Origin: JAWKTM01 sp041399085
GTDB taxonomy: Bacteria; Planctomycetota; Planctomycetia; Pirellulales; Pirellulaceae
DNA length: 64,000 nt
Direction of reading: 5' to 3'
Assembly (NCBI GenBank): GCA_041399085.1
Contig: JAWKTM010000011.1
Coordinates: 103,650-167,649 of the forward strand
The position numbers and the translations under genes are program-made. This document shows, one piece after another, positions 18,926 to 28,778 of the stretch; within the stretch, counting starts at the first letter, position 1, and each line of letters starts with the position of its first letter. A model generated the notes under the pieces. The model saw nothing but the letters and a program-made list of their open reading frames with translations. It was not told where the DNA came from and did not search any database.

Positions 18926-19829
18926 ATGGCGCGGGAAGAAGTCCGACAAGTCGGGAATGCCGAATCGCCGGGAAAGACGCGGACGATGTGGCATCCTCTA
19001 TTTGTGAGACTGCTTGAGTATGTGCTTTCATCGGGTTTTACTGTTGTCGACGAAGTGCTAGTGGGCAAGATGCCGCTTCGGATCGACGTCTTGCTAGTTC
19101 GCCGAACTGAACCCCCTGAAATTACTCGACACGGCTTGGATGAATTGTTGCCGCTACTCAACAAGTTCACATTGTTGGAATTCAAGGGCCCGACTGACTC
19201 GTTAGAGTCTGGTGATCTTGGGCAGTTATTGGGATGTAGCTACTTGTGGCAGAGTCAGCAGCCCGACCCGCTATCGAGTTCGGATATTTCGCTTTTGGTC
19301 GTAGCTCCACGGCTGACAACAGCGTTCGCCCACGAAATCAGCCGACTCGGCGGTAGTCTGGCTAAGATTTCGGAAGGCATTCACCAGCTAAATGGACTGC
19401 CATTCACCGCTCACGCGGTTGAGTCAGATGCCATGGGCGCTACGCGGACAGCCAGTCCTATCGCTCTGTTAGCGGCGTTTTTCTAAATAGTCGCGACCGT
19501 ATAATGGAGCTGATTGCCAAGCCCCGACAACGGCGAATTATGTGGTACGCGCTGCAACAGATTCATCAATTCGAGCTGCTAGGCGAGGTTTTTGCAATGC
19601 AACACGCCGGATCCGAGGAATTCTCCACACTTCACGAGGACGCAATCGGCGCCTTAGCGAACTCTTTGCAAGCAAGGAATTTGCTCACGAGCTGTCGGTT
19701 GAAGACCGCTTACGCGGCGTTACCGCTGAGAGAATCTTACGTGAACTTCCGATCGAAGAAATCCTTCGGGGGTTGCCGCCGGAAGATCGGTTGCGAGGGC
19801 TATCGGTCGACGAACGTAGGGAACCGTGA
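18926..19829 (+). pseudogene. PD-(D/E)XK-like protein with LRGL-repeat tail, frameshifted
   Basis: The first part (to 19486) has RIDVLLVRR followed about 40 residues later by FTLLEFKGPTD, a spacing like the D...ExK core of restriction-type nucleases. After three frame changes (near 19440, 19470 and 19650) the reading continues with GQPVLSL, VFLNSRDRIMELIAK, LLGEVFAMQHAGSEEF and a C-terminal string of heptad-like units, SVEDRLRGV, PIEEILRGL, PPEDRLRGL. Proteins with this plan (predicted nuclease fold plus a tail of repeated ...ERLRGL... units) are common and multi-copy in planctomycetes and cyanobacteria; their role is not established. Read as one broken gene; it could also be a sequencing artefact. 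Confidence 0.6.
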
Positions 19830-19909
19830 ACTACTGGAGCGAGAGGCATCCGACACGGATTCCTAAAGTACCGCTTGGCGAGCGCGATCACTGCACGCGC
19901 TTCACACAA

Positions 19910-20647
19910 TTAACGCCACATGTCATCGTCCGCGAAGGGGTGCGTGGGCCCTAGCAGCTTTGGCTTGGGCAACGCTTTCAGCGCTTGGGAGGCCAAACGC
20001 ATGTCTTCTTTCGTCGTGATCTTGAGATTGATCGGCGAACCGGGCACGACCTTCACCGAATGACCGAATTGTTCCACGACCTGCGAGTCGTCCGTGACAG
20101 GGCCGGACAGCTTCGCGTAAGCGTCCATCAACAATTGACGGCGAAACACTTGTGGCGTTTGAGCTTCCCACAATCCTGTCCGAGACACGGTGGCGTCGAT
20201 CGAATGACCATCGCCGACCCGCTTGAGCGTTCCCGATACGGGAATCGCGAGTATGGCGGCCGAGTGTTTTTCGGCCGCGGCGAAAACCGCATCGATCCAT
20301 TCGTTGGCAATGCACGGCCGCGCCGCGTCGTGGATCGCGACAAATTCCACGTCCGGCTTGACACGCGCGAGCGCGTTCCGCACGGAATCCGAACGCTCCT
20401 CGCCACCGTCCACGACGGTAATGCCCAGAATCGCGACATTGGCCCCAAACTTGGACATAAACTCCTCGCGATCCTGGGGTGAAATCACCATGATCACTTG
20501 GGCCACATCCTCTCGATTCAGAAACCGTTCGGCGGAATGCAACCACACGGCCCGATTATCGAGCGGTGCGAAGACCTTTTTATAGTGCGCGTCCTGAAAC
20601 CGACTGCTCTTCCCCGCCGCTGGCAGAATGACCGCGAATTTTGCCAC
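19910..20647 (-). CDS. ispD: 2-C-methyl-D-erythritol 4-phosphate cytidylyltransferase
   Basis: IspD joins CTP to methylerythritol phosphate in the non-mevalonate isoprenoid pathway. The 245-residue protein begins with LPAAGKSSRF, the CTP-binding loop, and has FVAIHDAARPC, QTPQVFRR and TDDSQVVEQFG in the expected order. The start is a GTG at 20647 with AAGGGCGG upstream. It is 49 bases downstream of the ABC-2 permease on the same strand; the two are probably only loosely linked. ispF is not adjacent. Confidence 0.93.
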   Translation of the reverse strand: MAKFAVILPAAGKSSRFQDAHYKKVFAPLDNRAVWLHSAERFLNREDVAQVIMVISPQDREEFMSKFGANVAILGITVVDGGEERSDSVRNALARVKPDVEFVAIHDAARPCIANEWIDAVFAAAEKHSAAILAIPVSGTLKRVGDGHSIDATVSRTGLWEAQTPQVFRRQLLMDAYAKLSGPVTDDSQVVEQFGHSVKVVPGSPINLKITTKEDMRLASQALKALPKPKLLGPTHPFADDDMWR

Positions 20648-20696
20648 GAGTACCGCCCTTCCTGCAAGCTAACAATTCGTTCCGCTCGATGACCCA

Positions 20697-22352
20697 CTAA
20701 TCCGCGCCGCCCGAAACACGCCAACGCGAATTAAACAGCCACATCATGGCAAACACCAATAGGATATCCAGCGCGACCGTGAACAAGGTGTAAACCAACA
20801 CCAACATCCAATTGCCCATCGCCGCGCGTTCGGCGTCGCTGAGCGTAAAGTCCACATCCAATGGCACGGCGAAAGCCGCCGCGAACGGACTCGACGCCCC
20901 CAACCACTTGAGATCTTGCGTGATCTCGGCTTGGCGGAAAAATTCGTCCGCGAAAAAATTGACCGCCAATGGCACGCAGAACAGCACAATGATGATCAAG
21001 TAGGAGGTCATCAAGCTGATCGACGTTTTACGAAACACAACCGAGCAAAACAAGGCGATGGTCGAAGTGGTCACGCACGTCAACAAGACAATCCCCACAT
21101 AAGATCCCACGCTGGGAAGATTCACCCAATACGAAGACACCATCACACACGCCAACAAGACGGGCCACAATAGGAACATTGTTAGTACACTAGAAACGCG
21201 TAGCCCCACGATCAGCTTGCCCCACAGGATTTGCCAGGGCGTTATAACCGTGGTCAGCAGCAGGTCCAGTGTCTGGCGTTCGCGTTCGCTGGTAATACTG
21301 CCGGCACAAAAAACAGGGCCGACCAACATGTTGAATATTAACACATAACCGATATACCATGGGGCGTACTCTGGCTTGATATAAAGGCATACAGCCATCA
21401 ATGGAATCGCCAACAACATACTGACTTGAATCACAAGCCGCAGCATCAGCGTCCCCTGGCTGAAGATTTCGCTGCGTATTTCCTTGTCGTAGACAGGATT
21501 TGCTCCGTCTTCCATGAGCGTTACACGCTTGGCGGGCGCGAACAATCGATCGGGAAATTGATCGCGCTGGATTACCAGTCCAACAGCCGTTTCCGCCTCC
21601 TGTTCCAGGTCGACCACTTCCTTGCCTTCACTGCCGACGTCGGGCGGATGCAACAGCCGAATGCAGGTGTTCACGAACAGGGCGATGCAGATCGCAATGC
21701 AGAACGCAGGCAACACGGTCAGCGTCAACAACAGTCGGAACTGGCCCATATCGCTGAGCGCCCGCCATAGCAACGCGCCGATCATTGCCAGCGGCAAGAT
21801 CAATAGGTAGGACACGACCAACGACGCGGCGGTGCGTTTAAAGTAACTGCTGCAAGCGACGCCGATCATGCCAAACATCAACACGGACATCAGCAGCGCG
21901 AAGTACGCCGCCAGCATCTCGGAAAAGTGAATTCCGCCCAGCGGCAAACACAACATGATGATCGGCAACGACGCGAAGATCAGCACCGCCAAGTGAGCCA
22001 GCGATGCGATCATCTTGCCCAACACAATCGCCGCGGGACGCAACGGGGTGGCCAGCAGCAGTTCGTAGGTCTTTCGCTCCTTCTCGCCGGTAATCGTGCC
22101 GGCGGCAAAGCTGGGAGCCATCATCGAGGCCAAAATGTACTGGCCGAGAAAAAACAGGTCGGCCAAGTTCCGGGCGCTTGTGGGGTTGTCCGTCACATCC
22201 AACCGCGTTTCCTGCGGCCAAGCGAAATAGACCACGGTGGCCAACAACGCCTGGTAAACCAGCAGCAAGATGAAAGCTCGGGGCGTCCGCAAGTTGACGA
22301 GCAACTCGCGCTGCAGCACGGGATTTTCAACCAGATACATCGAAGCGGCCAT
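20697..22352 (-). CDS. ABC-2 type transporter permease with internal duplication
   Basis: This integral membrane protein of about 550 residues has around 12 hydrophobic segments. Two homologous blocks stand out: FAAGTITGEKERKTYELLLA followed by GKMIASLA in the first half, and FCAGSITSERERQTLDLLLT followed by GKLIVGLR in the second. Each is the signature of a gliding/Cu-processing-type ABC-2 permease, so the protein looks like two permeases fused end to end. The start codon is uncertain: I use the ATG at 22352 just before SMYLVENPVLQREL, while a longer frame begins at 22463. No ATP-binding subunit is adjacent, so its partner and substrate are unknown. Confidence 0.82.
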   Translation of the reverse strand: MAASMYLVENPVLQRELLVNLRTPRAFILLLVYQALLATVVYFAWPQETRLDVTDNPTSARNLADLFFLGQYILASMMAPSFAAGTITGEKERKTYELLLATPLRPAAIVLGKMIASLAHLAVLIFASLPIIMLCLPLGGIHFSEMLAAYFALLMSVLMFGMIGVACSSYFKRTAASLVVSYLLILPLAMIGALLWRALSDMGQFRLLLTLTVLPAFCIAICIALFVNTCIRLLHPPDVGSEGKEVVDLEQEAETAVGLVIQRDQFPDRLFAPAKRVTLMEDGANPVYDKEIRSEIFSQGTLMLRLVIQVSMLLAIPLMAVCLYIKPEYAPWYIGYVLIFNMLVGPVFCAGSITSERERQTLDLLLTTVITPWQILWGKLIVGLRVSSVLTMFLLWPVLLACVMVSSYWVNLPSVGSYVGIVLLTCVTTSTIALFCSVVFRKTSISLMTSYLIIIVLFCVPLAVNFFADEFFRQAEITQDLKWLGASSPFAAAFAVPLDVDFTLSDAERAAMGNWMLVLVYTLFTVALDILLVFAMMWLFNSRWRVSGGAD

Positions 22353-22623
22353 GTTTCGGGGACGGAACGATTCGCCCGTTCGGCACGGCTCGCCGGCGGG
22401 ACGCGTGTGGCGACTCATTGTAGCCCACGTCGTTTCGTTCCACAGCAGCCAATCTTGCCCCAAGCCATCGTCGAAATCCTCGTGAACTGGAGACTTACCG
22501 TCGCTCTAATTCCAACTCCCTGCTACCGATTCAAGGCATCATGTGGCACACTGGACCGTCGACGCCGCTGGCGTCCGTTTCCTCCGCTGTTTCCCACCTC
22601 TCGACCCATTAGATTCGTCCGAC

Positions 22624-24510
22624 ATGGCCTCGCAACCTTCTTCCGCCGCCCGACTCGTTCCCGGCACGCGGCCTCGCTGTTTTGTTTTCGATACGGGCGC
22701 GCCGCTGGCTCGCCACGTGGCCCAAATCATGGCGGGCGTCATTCGCGAACGAAACGCGTTGGGGCAGAAAGCCGTGTTGGGGCTGGCAACCGGTTCAACG
22801 CCAGTCGGCGTTTACCGGGAACTGATTCGGATGCATCGCGAGGAACAACTGGACCTCTCGAACGTCGTGGCGTTTTGCTTGGACGAGTATTACGGCCTAG
22901 CGCCCGATCAGTTGCAGAGTCACCACCGTTGGATGCGCGAGCAGTTGTTCGATCACGTCAACATTCCGGAACAGCAGATCCACATCCCCGATGGCTCGGT
23001 TCCGCCCGATCAGGTCGATGCGTATTGCCGGGATTTCGAACGACGAATCGAACAATCCGGGCGAATTGACATTTTGTTGCTGGGCATCGGACGCAACGGA
23101 CACATCGGCTTCAATGAACCGTTTACGATTCGCAACAGCCGCACTCGTCTCTGTACGCTCGACCCCGTGACGCGGCGCGGAATGGCCAGCGATTTCTTTG
23201 GCGAAGAGAACGTGCCGACGCAAGCGATCACGATGGGGCTGGGGACGTTGCTGGAAGCTCGCAAGGTGCTGCTGCTGGCCCTGGGCGAACACAAATCGTC
23301 GATCATTCGCGAAACGGCTGAAGGCCCGCTGACCGATCGTGTGCCGGCGTCGCTGCTGCAAGATCACAACGACGCGACAATCATCGTCGACGCCGCGGCG
23401 GCGAAAGACCTTACCGGTTGTGCGACCCCGTGGCTGCTGGGCAACGTGGATTGGACCGACTCGCTGATTAAGCGAGCCGTGCTGTGGCTGTGTCAGCAAA
23501 CGGGCAAGGCGCTGCTGAAGTTGGACGACGATGATTTTCGCCAGCACAACTTGCATCAGTTGCTGCGCCATCACGGGCCTGCTCAAACGATCGCCCATCG
23601 CGTGTTTCGTTGGATGATGAACACGATTGAATACCATCCGGCCGGGCGCGAGCGACAAACGGTGCTGTGTTTCAGCCCACACCCGGACGACGACGTGATC
23701 AGCATGGGCGGCACGTTGATCCGCTTGGTCGAAGACGGTCACGAGACGCATATCGCCTACATGACCAGCGGCAACATCGCAGTGTTTGATCACGACGCGC
23801 AGCGCGTGGCCGACTTGGTGACCGAATACAACCGGCTATTCGGTATCGATCAGGAACGATCGCAGGCGGTGGAAAAGGAGGTAGCCGACTCGTTTGTAAC
23901 CAAGAAGTCGGGACAGCCGGATACCGACGCGGTGTTGAAGATCAAGGCATTGATTCGTTGGAGCGAAGCCAAGGCGGGCGCGATCGAAGTCGGCTGCCGA
24001 GAGGAGCATCTGCACTTCCTGGATTTGCCGTTCTATCGAACCGGCACGATCGCCAAGCGGCCGATTGGCGACGAGGACGTGGCGATTATTCGCGAGTTGG
24101 TCGAGCGTGTCCGGCCGGCGCAGGTTTACGTGGCGGGCGATCTGTCCGACCCGCACGGCACGCATCGGATGTGCGCCGAAGCGATCTTCCGCGCCTTGAA
24201 CGAAATCGAACGCGACACCGGCTCGCGGCCGGAAGTGCTGCTGTATCGCGGTGCTTGGCAGGAATACGAAGCGCACGAAATCGAGATCGCCGTGCCGCTC
24301 AGCCCGAACGACTTGCTCAAGAAACGCCAAGCGATTTTCATGCACGAGAGCCAGAAGGACGAAGCGTTGTTTCCGGGTTCGGATCCTCGCGAATTTTGGC
24401 AGCGGGCCGAGGACCGGAACAAAGGGACCGCCGACCGCTTCAATCAGATCGGCTTGCCCGAGTTCTTCGCGATCGAAGCGTTCGTGCGTTGGAACGGCGT
24501 GCCAATTTAA
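22624..24510 (+). CDS. nagB: Glucosamine-6-phosphate deaminase (NagB) fused to a PIG-L/LmbE deacetylase domain
   Basis: The first roughly 270 residues are a NagB-type isomerase: LGLATGSTPVGVY, FCLDEYYGL and LGIGRNGHIGFNEP, with the catalytic Asp and His regions present. It would turn glucosamine 6-phosphate into fructose 6-phosphate and ammonia. The C-terminal half is a PIG-L/LmbE metal-dependent N-deacetylase: FSPHPDDDVISMGGTL supplies PHPDD, and DLSDPHGTH supplies the third metal His. Together the chain could deacetylate an N-acetylated amino sugar and deaminate the product, though this order is inference. Fusions of this kind are known in Bacteroidetes and planctomycetes. The ATG at 22624 is chosen over a GTG at 22543. 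Confidence 0.9.
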   Translation: MASQPSSAARLVPGTRPRCFVFDTGAPLARHVAQIMAGVIRERNALGQKAVLGLATGSTPVGVYRELIRMHREEQLDLSNVVAFCLDEYYGLAPDQLQSHHRWMREQLFDHVNIPEQQIHIPDGSVPPDQVDAYCRDFERRIEQSGRIDILLLGIGRNGHIGFNEPFTIRNSRTRLCTLDPVTRRGMASDFFGEENVPTQAITMGLGTLLEARKVLLLALGEHKSSIIRETAEGPLTDRVPASLLQDHNDATIIVDAAAAKDLTGCATPWLLGNVDWTDSLIKRAVLWLCQQTGKALLKLDDDDFRQHNLHQLLRHHGPAQTIAHRVFRWMMNTIEYHPAGRERQTVLCFSPHPDDDVISMGGTLIRLVEDGHETHIAYMTSGNIAVFDHDAQRVADLVTEYNRLFGIDQERSQAVEKEVADSFVTKKSGQPDTDAVLKIKALIRWSEAKAGAIEVGCREEHLHFLDLPFYRTGTIAKRPIGDEDVAIIRELVERVRPAQVYVAGDLSDPHGTHRMCAEAIFRALNEIERDTGSRPEVLLYRGAWQEYEAHEIEIAVPLSPNDLLKKRQAIFMHESQKDEALFPGSDPREFWQRAEDRNKGTADRFNQIGLPEFFAIEAFVRWNGVPI

Positions 24511-24640
24511 CGTTCGTCGGCTTGCTGGACTCGTTCGAGAGAGACTTTGCGTAGTCAGTTTGAACGCTGCGCAATCCGCGGCTAAATCCTCGGGCGAGTG
24601 CGTTTCAGCCACCCTCCGCATGGATTTATGTAATCGTTCG

Positions 24641-24669
24641 TTGACAGTAAATTTACGTTTGTGTTACCG
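24641..24669 (+). promoter_or_regulatory. Possible promoter of the DUF1559 gene
   Basis: A perfect TTGACA at 24641-24646 is followed after 17 bases by TTACCG, a poor -10 match, about 57 bases before the DUF1559 ATG. The -35 element is convincing, the -10 is not. Confidence 0.35.
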
Positions 24670-24725
24670 TAGGACCTCGCCGAATTACTTTTCTTTATTG
24701 TCTCATCCTAAATGCGAGGTTGGTT

Positions 24726-25703
24726 ATGAACTTTCGGAAACGTCAGCACGCGTTCACTCTGGTCGAGTTGCTGGTTGTCATCGCCATTATTGGCGTCTTA
24801 GTCGCGATGTTGTTGCCGGCTGTCCAAGCGGCCCGCGAAGCGGCTCGCCGATCTTCGTGCTCGAACAACATGAAGCAACTCGGTTTGGCATTGCACAATT
24901 ACCACGACACGTACAAGGCGTTGCCAGCGGGCGCGTGGATGTTCAACGCCGCGGGAGCGGGTAGCACCAGTTGCACGACAGGCAACGGCCGTCGCGCGCC
25001 TTGGACCGTTTCGATTCTGCCGTTTATCGAACAGCAGAACCTTTACGACCAGGGAAATCCAGCCGCGACATTCATCTGTTCGCGCACCGAAGGACCAACG
25101 TCGGGAGCGAACTGGAACGTTTGGCGAACGTCGTTGGATGCGTATCAGTGCCCGTCATTCCCGGCGCGATCGACCGAAGATAACCACTCAAACTATTACG
25201 GCGTGATGGGTGGCGGACCGCATGCCATGGGTTATTGCCAGTCGAGCAATAGTGGCCGGCGCTTTTACAACAACGGAATGCTCTACCAAAACTCCGACAC
25301 GCGTTTTGCGGATGTGATCGACGGACTGTCGGGAACGTTCATGGTTGGCGAGCAGCGTTATCAGTTGTTGGACGGCGGCCGGCCGGACGGTCACTGGCTG
25401 GGCTGGGCATCGACGAATCGCGGCGGCGGTTCCGCGGTGACGGGAGTTCTGGCGGCTGGCCAGATCGAAATCAACGCCTGCAACTGCAACGGCGATACGC
25501 ATGACACGACGTTTGCTTCGGCGGGTCAGCTTCCGCCGCAAGGCCAGGGACTGCACCAGCGAACGTTCGGCAGCTATCACCCGGGTGGTTGCCAGTTCAC
25601 ACTCGGCGACGCTTCCGTTCGCTTCGTGGCTGAAACGATCAACCTGTCCGTCTATCACTATCTGTGCATCCGCAACGATCAGCAGCCGGTTCAAGTGCCG
25701 TAG
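24726..25703 (+). CDS. DUF1559 prepilin-like protein
   Basis: The N-terminus is a type IV prepilin-like signal: the basic leader MNFRKRQHAF, then TLVELLVVIAIIGVLVAMLL, PAVQAAREAARR and CSNNMKQLGLALHNYHD. The C-terminus has the family's GSYHPGGCQFTLGDASVRF block (H-X9-DG type). The 325-residue length is typical. DUF1559 is a large planctomycete family presumed to form pseudopilin-like surface or periplasmic structures; the function is unproven. A terminator follows, and then a small lipoprotein gene, a pairing often seen for this family. Confidence 0.92.
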   Translation: MNFRKRQHAFTLVELLVVIAIIGVLVAMLLPAVQAAREAARRSSCSNNMKQLGLALHNYHDTYKALPAGAWMFNAAGAGSTSCTTGNGRRAPWTVSILPFIEQQNLYDQGNPAATFICSRTEGPTSGANWNVWRTSLDAYQCPSFPARSTEDNHSNYYGVMGGGPHAMGYCQSSNSGRRFYNNGMLYQNSDTRFADVIDGLSGTFMVGEQRYQLLDGGRPDGHWLGWASTNRGGGSAVTGVLAAGQIEINACNCNGDTHDTTFASAGQLPPQGQGLHQRTFGSYHPGGCQFTLGDASVRFVAETINLSVYHYLCIRNDQQPVQVP

Positions 25704-25732
25704 CGGATAGCTGGCCGTTCATTTCTCGATGA

Positions 25733-25771
25733 GCGACGCGTGGTCGTTTCGCCCCGCGTCGCCTTCTTTTT
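25733..25771 (+). terminator. Rho-independent terminator after DUF1559
   Basis: GCGACGCG (25733-25740) pairs with CGCGTCGC (25755-25762), then CTTCTTTTT. The stem starts about 30 bases after the stop codon at 25703. Confidence 0.75.
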
Positions 25772-25849
25772 CCAACGGTTCCGAGCTTGTTTGTCGGGAC
25801 CGAAGGCTCAGTCTCTGCGTTACTAAATTTCTCTGGGAGTTTTCCGCTG

Positions 25850-26263
25850 ATGGTTTCATCGCGAGTGGTTGTTAGCTGCGTATTGACGATTGGATTGTTG
25901 GCCTGCGTTGGTTGCGGTGGTCCGACGGGTCCCGAAACGTATCCGTTAACGGGAACAGTCAACTTCAACGGCAAACCCGTGCCGGTCGGGACAGTGACTC
26001 TTTCGCCCGATTCGTCGAAGGGAAACGAGGGACCGGGCGCCTCGGCCGGGATTAAGGACGGAGCGTTCGCGACCGAAGACGGACGCGGCCATGTGGGCGG
26101 CGCCTACGTGATTCGCGTCACCGGATTCGACGGCATTCCGGTGGAAGGTGGCGAAGGCTCGATGGACAACACGGGAACCGAATTGTTTCCGGTCTACGAA
26201 ATGACGGTCGATCTGCCGAAGAGCGAGCACAACTTGGCGATCGAAGTGCCGGGCGGCGGCTAG
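25850..26263 (+). CDS. Small lipoprotein with carboxypeptidase-regulatory-like fold
   Basis: The 137-residue protein begins at the ATG at 25850 with GGGAG upstream. The signal ends in LTIGLLACVGCGG, where either Cys could be the lipidated residue. The body has YPLTGTVNFNGKPVPVGTVTL, the layout of a transthyretin-like carboxypeptidase regulatory domain, then YVIRVTGFDG. Such proteins follow DUF1559 genes in many planctomycetes. The function is unknown; probably periplasmic, bound to the outer membrane. Confidence 0.8.
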   Translation: MVSSRVVVSCVLTIGLLACVGCGGPTGPETYPLTGTVNFNGKPVPVGTVTLSPDSSKGNEGPGASAGIKDGAFATEDGRGHVGGAYVIRVTGFDGIPVEGGEGSMDNTGTELFPVYEMTVDLPKSEHNLAIEVPGGG

Positions 26264-26281
26264 ACGCCCGCGTCATCCGAG

Positions 26282-27218
26282 TCACGTCTCGCGCGACAGT
26301 TCGCGCAGATGGACTTCCACACATTCGCTCAAGGCGGCCGGGTTGTAGCCGCCTTCAAGCACACTAACCAGCCGCCCCGCACAATGCGTGGCGGCAATCT
26401 CGCGGACGGCTCGCGTCAACGGCTCGAAATCTTCACTTTCCAAGCCCAGCGATCCAACCGGGTCTTGGCGATGGGCGTCGAAGCCCGCGGAGACGATCAC
26501 CAGTTGCGGACGAAGCCGTTCGGCGAACGCTTCGAGTTCCGTCGTGAATCGGCTCACGATCTCTTCGCGAGCCGTACCGAACGCGATCGGCAAATTCCTC
26601 GTTGTCCCCAATCCCTTTCCCGATCCGGTCTCGTGCGAGTCTCCCGTACCGGGATAGAACGGCCAACGATGACTGGAGAAAAAGCCAACTTGCGGATCGG
26701 TCCAAAAAATGTCTTGCGTTCCGTTGCCGTGATGCACGTCCCAATCGACGATCAGCACCCGATCAAGACTCAGTTCGTCGATCGCCAAACGAGCCGCCCA
26801 GAGCCACGTTGTTCAGCAGACAAAAGCCCATCGGGCGTTCGGGCAACGCATGATGCCCCGGCGGACGTACCAAGCAAAACGCCTTCGTCGCTTCGCCTTC
26901 TACGACCCGCCGCACGGCGTCGCCAACCGCCCCGGCAGCTTTCATCGCGGCATCCAACGAGCGGGCGGAAACCACGGTGTCTTGTTCGATATAGCCTCCG
27001 CCACGCCCAATGAGCTCGCGAATCCCATCCAGGTGCTCCGCCTTGTGAACTCGCACGATCTGTTCGGCCGACATCGGTTGCCATTCGCGCCACTCCAGCT
27101 TCGCTCGCCATTCTTCGCGGCCAAGTTGTTCGAGCACGGGCCGCAGTCGACCCGCGTTTTCGGGATGGCGGCCGGTGTTATGTTCCAGGAACACTGAGTC
27201 GTAATAGATCGAGATCAT
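26282..27218 (-). pseudogene. Histone deacetylase/AcuC-family hydrolase, one frameshift
   Basis: The first half (27218 down to about 26800) has SVFLEHNTGRHPENAGRL, LVRPPGHHALPERPMGFC and LLNNVALG; the second half, in another frame, has ARLAIDELSLDRVLIVDWDVHHGNGTQ (split here by motif: VDWDVHHGNGTQ), SLHR-type FFSSHRWPFYPGTG and SAGFDAHRQDPVG, and ends with LEGGYN. These are the zinc-binding and catalytic motifs of the arginase/deacetylase fold. The frame changes near 26800 by one base. Bacterial members act on acetylated polyamines, acetoin-pathway or protein-lysine substrates. The start is the ATG at 27218 (AGAGG upstream). If the indel is an assembly error the enzyme is intact. Confidence 0.8.
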
Positions 27219-27498
27219 GTCAGCCTCTGAAACCTGCATTGTCTTCGCCGTTGTTGGTCGTCTTATGGACCGCGCATTCTAGTACTCGGCTAGTGCTCGG
27301 CCACGGCCGATTCGGAGTGACGCGGCCGCCGTTGGCCACCGTATACGCCATCGCGAGTCTTGCGGCTCGCTCACCGCTGCTCGTTGACCCCATAGTGCGA
27401 CAGTCTTAAGATGAGTCGTTTGCTTCCCGAGACGGTGCAACCAGTTGACTCGCCCCGTCGCCTGCTCCATTCCGCTGTCTTTGTACGCGAGCAACTTC

Positions 27499-28158
27499 AT
27501 GCCGATCCCCGATGCTTGGCACCTCTGCGTCGCCTTCGGTCCGCTCGGCATTTACTTTCTGTTGCTCGGCCTGCTGAATCTATCGCGACGGCCGTTCATC
27601 ACCACGGGCGCACGGGACGCCGCGGCGCTCGGAGTTGCCGTGGCGGGATTCGTCGTGATCGGGCCGATGGAACTGTTCATGCCGTTGTCGGCGCTGGATC
27701 GTTTCGGCGGCTACGTCTGGTTGCTCTTGTTGACGTTCTACGCCCTGTGTCTGTCGCTAACCGTGTTGACGATGCGACCGCGATTGGTGATTTACAACAC
27801 GGATCTCGATTCTTTGCGACCGATCCTCTCGCACGTGGCCGCCTCGCTCGATTCGGAAGTTCGCTGGGCGGGCGACAGCCTGGTAATGCCGCGAATGGGC
27901 GTGCGGCTCAATATCGAAGCTCATCCGGCCGCCCGCAACGTGCAACTGGTCTCCGCCGGGATGCGGCAAGACTATCTCGGCTGGCGGCAGCTTGAATTCG
28001 CGCTGGCCGAATCGCTTCGCGAAGCGCCCGCCGGTCGCAGCTACTACGGCGCGACGCTCGCAATGCTCGGCGTCTTAATGTTGGGCTGCATCGCTTGGTG
28101 GATGGCGTCGTCTCCGGCCGAAGTCGCCCAGGGCTTGGACCAAATGCTGCATCCGTAG
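27499..28158 (+). CDS. Membrane protein of unknown function
   Basis: I do not recognise this protein. From the ATG at 27499 it has about 219 residues: three hydrophobic helices in the first 95 residues, a soluble domain of about 90 residues (starting LVIYNTDLDSLRPILSHV), and one C-terminal helix (YGATLAMLGVLMLGCIAWW). The middle part has no motif I can name. It is followed by a hairpin (TTCGCGG/CCGCGAA, 28177-28198) without a T-run, then the lipoprotein gene. Confidence 0.65.
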   Translation: MPIPDAWHLCVAFGPLGIYFLLLGLLNLSRRPFITTGARDAAALGVAVAGFVVIGPMELFMPLSALDRFGGYVWLLLLTFYALCLSLTVLTMRPRLVIYNTDLDSLRPILSHVAASLDSEVRWAGDSLVMPRMGVRLNIEAHPAARNVQLVSAGMRQDYLGWRQLEFALAESLREAPAGRSYYGATLAMLGVLMLGCIAWWMASSPAEVAQGLDQMLHP

Positions 28159-28283
28159 CAAACGGGGCCCAGCGGATTCGCGGGTTTTCGACCGCGAAAT
28201 TGTACTTGTCCGGCATCCATCGGATTTGATAAGTTCCCGCCGCGAAATGACTGCCCCAGCTTGTGACACGGAGGAATCGGAAT

Positions 28284-28778
28284 ATGCGCGCGACATGGAT
28301 GACCGGATGTGCGGCCCTTTTGGCGATGACGGTTTTGGTGGGATGTGGTTCGTCGACGGACAGCGGCGCCACGGCAAACGGAACGACTGTCCCTGCGACG
28401 GCTCCCGCGGTGGACGCTTCCCAGCGGCTGGTCGGTCAATGGCATGGCGAAGTTTGGCTAGACGAAGCGGAAGTGGCGGAGTCGGGAGCACTGACCGAAG
28501 AGCAAGTCGCCGCATTAAAAGCCACGACGATGGACGTGCATTTCGAGTCGGGCGGCAAGATGTTGCTGTCGGGCGTGAACGGCGACCAGCCATACACGAC
28601 CGAAGGCCAATGGCAGGTGGTTCAGCAAGAGGGCCCGCGCGTTGTGATTAAGTCGGTCGAAGCAGAAGGCGCCGAAAAGGAGATCCTTGTTCGTTTCGAC
28701 AGCGACGATCAATTCTCGATGTCGTTGCCCGAACCGGTCGCTCGGATGGGAGCGATGCAGTTCAAACGGCTGCGGTAA
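28284..28778 (+). CDS. Small lipoprotein of unknown function
   Basis: The 164-residue protein begins with GGAGG nine bases before the ATG. The signal ends in LAMTVLVGCGS, a clear lipobox. The mature part has QRLVGQWHGEVWLDEAE, then a beta-rich stretch with MDVHFESGGKMLLSG and GQWQVVQQ, resembling lipocalin-like domains that begin with a GxW motif. The ligand is unknown. Confidence 0.75.
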   Translation: MRATWMTGCAALLAMTVLVGCGSSTDSGATANGTTVPATAPAVDASQRLVGQWHGEVWLDEAEVAESGALTEEQVAALKATTMDVHFESGGKMLLSGVNGDQPYTTEGQWQVVQQEGPRVVIKSVEAEGAEKEILVRFDSDDQFSMSLPEPVARMGAMQFKRLR

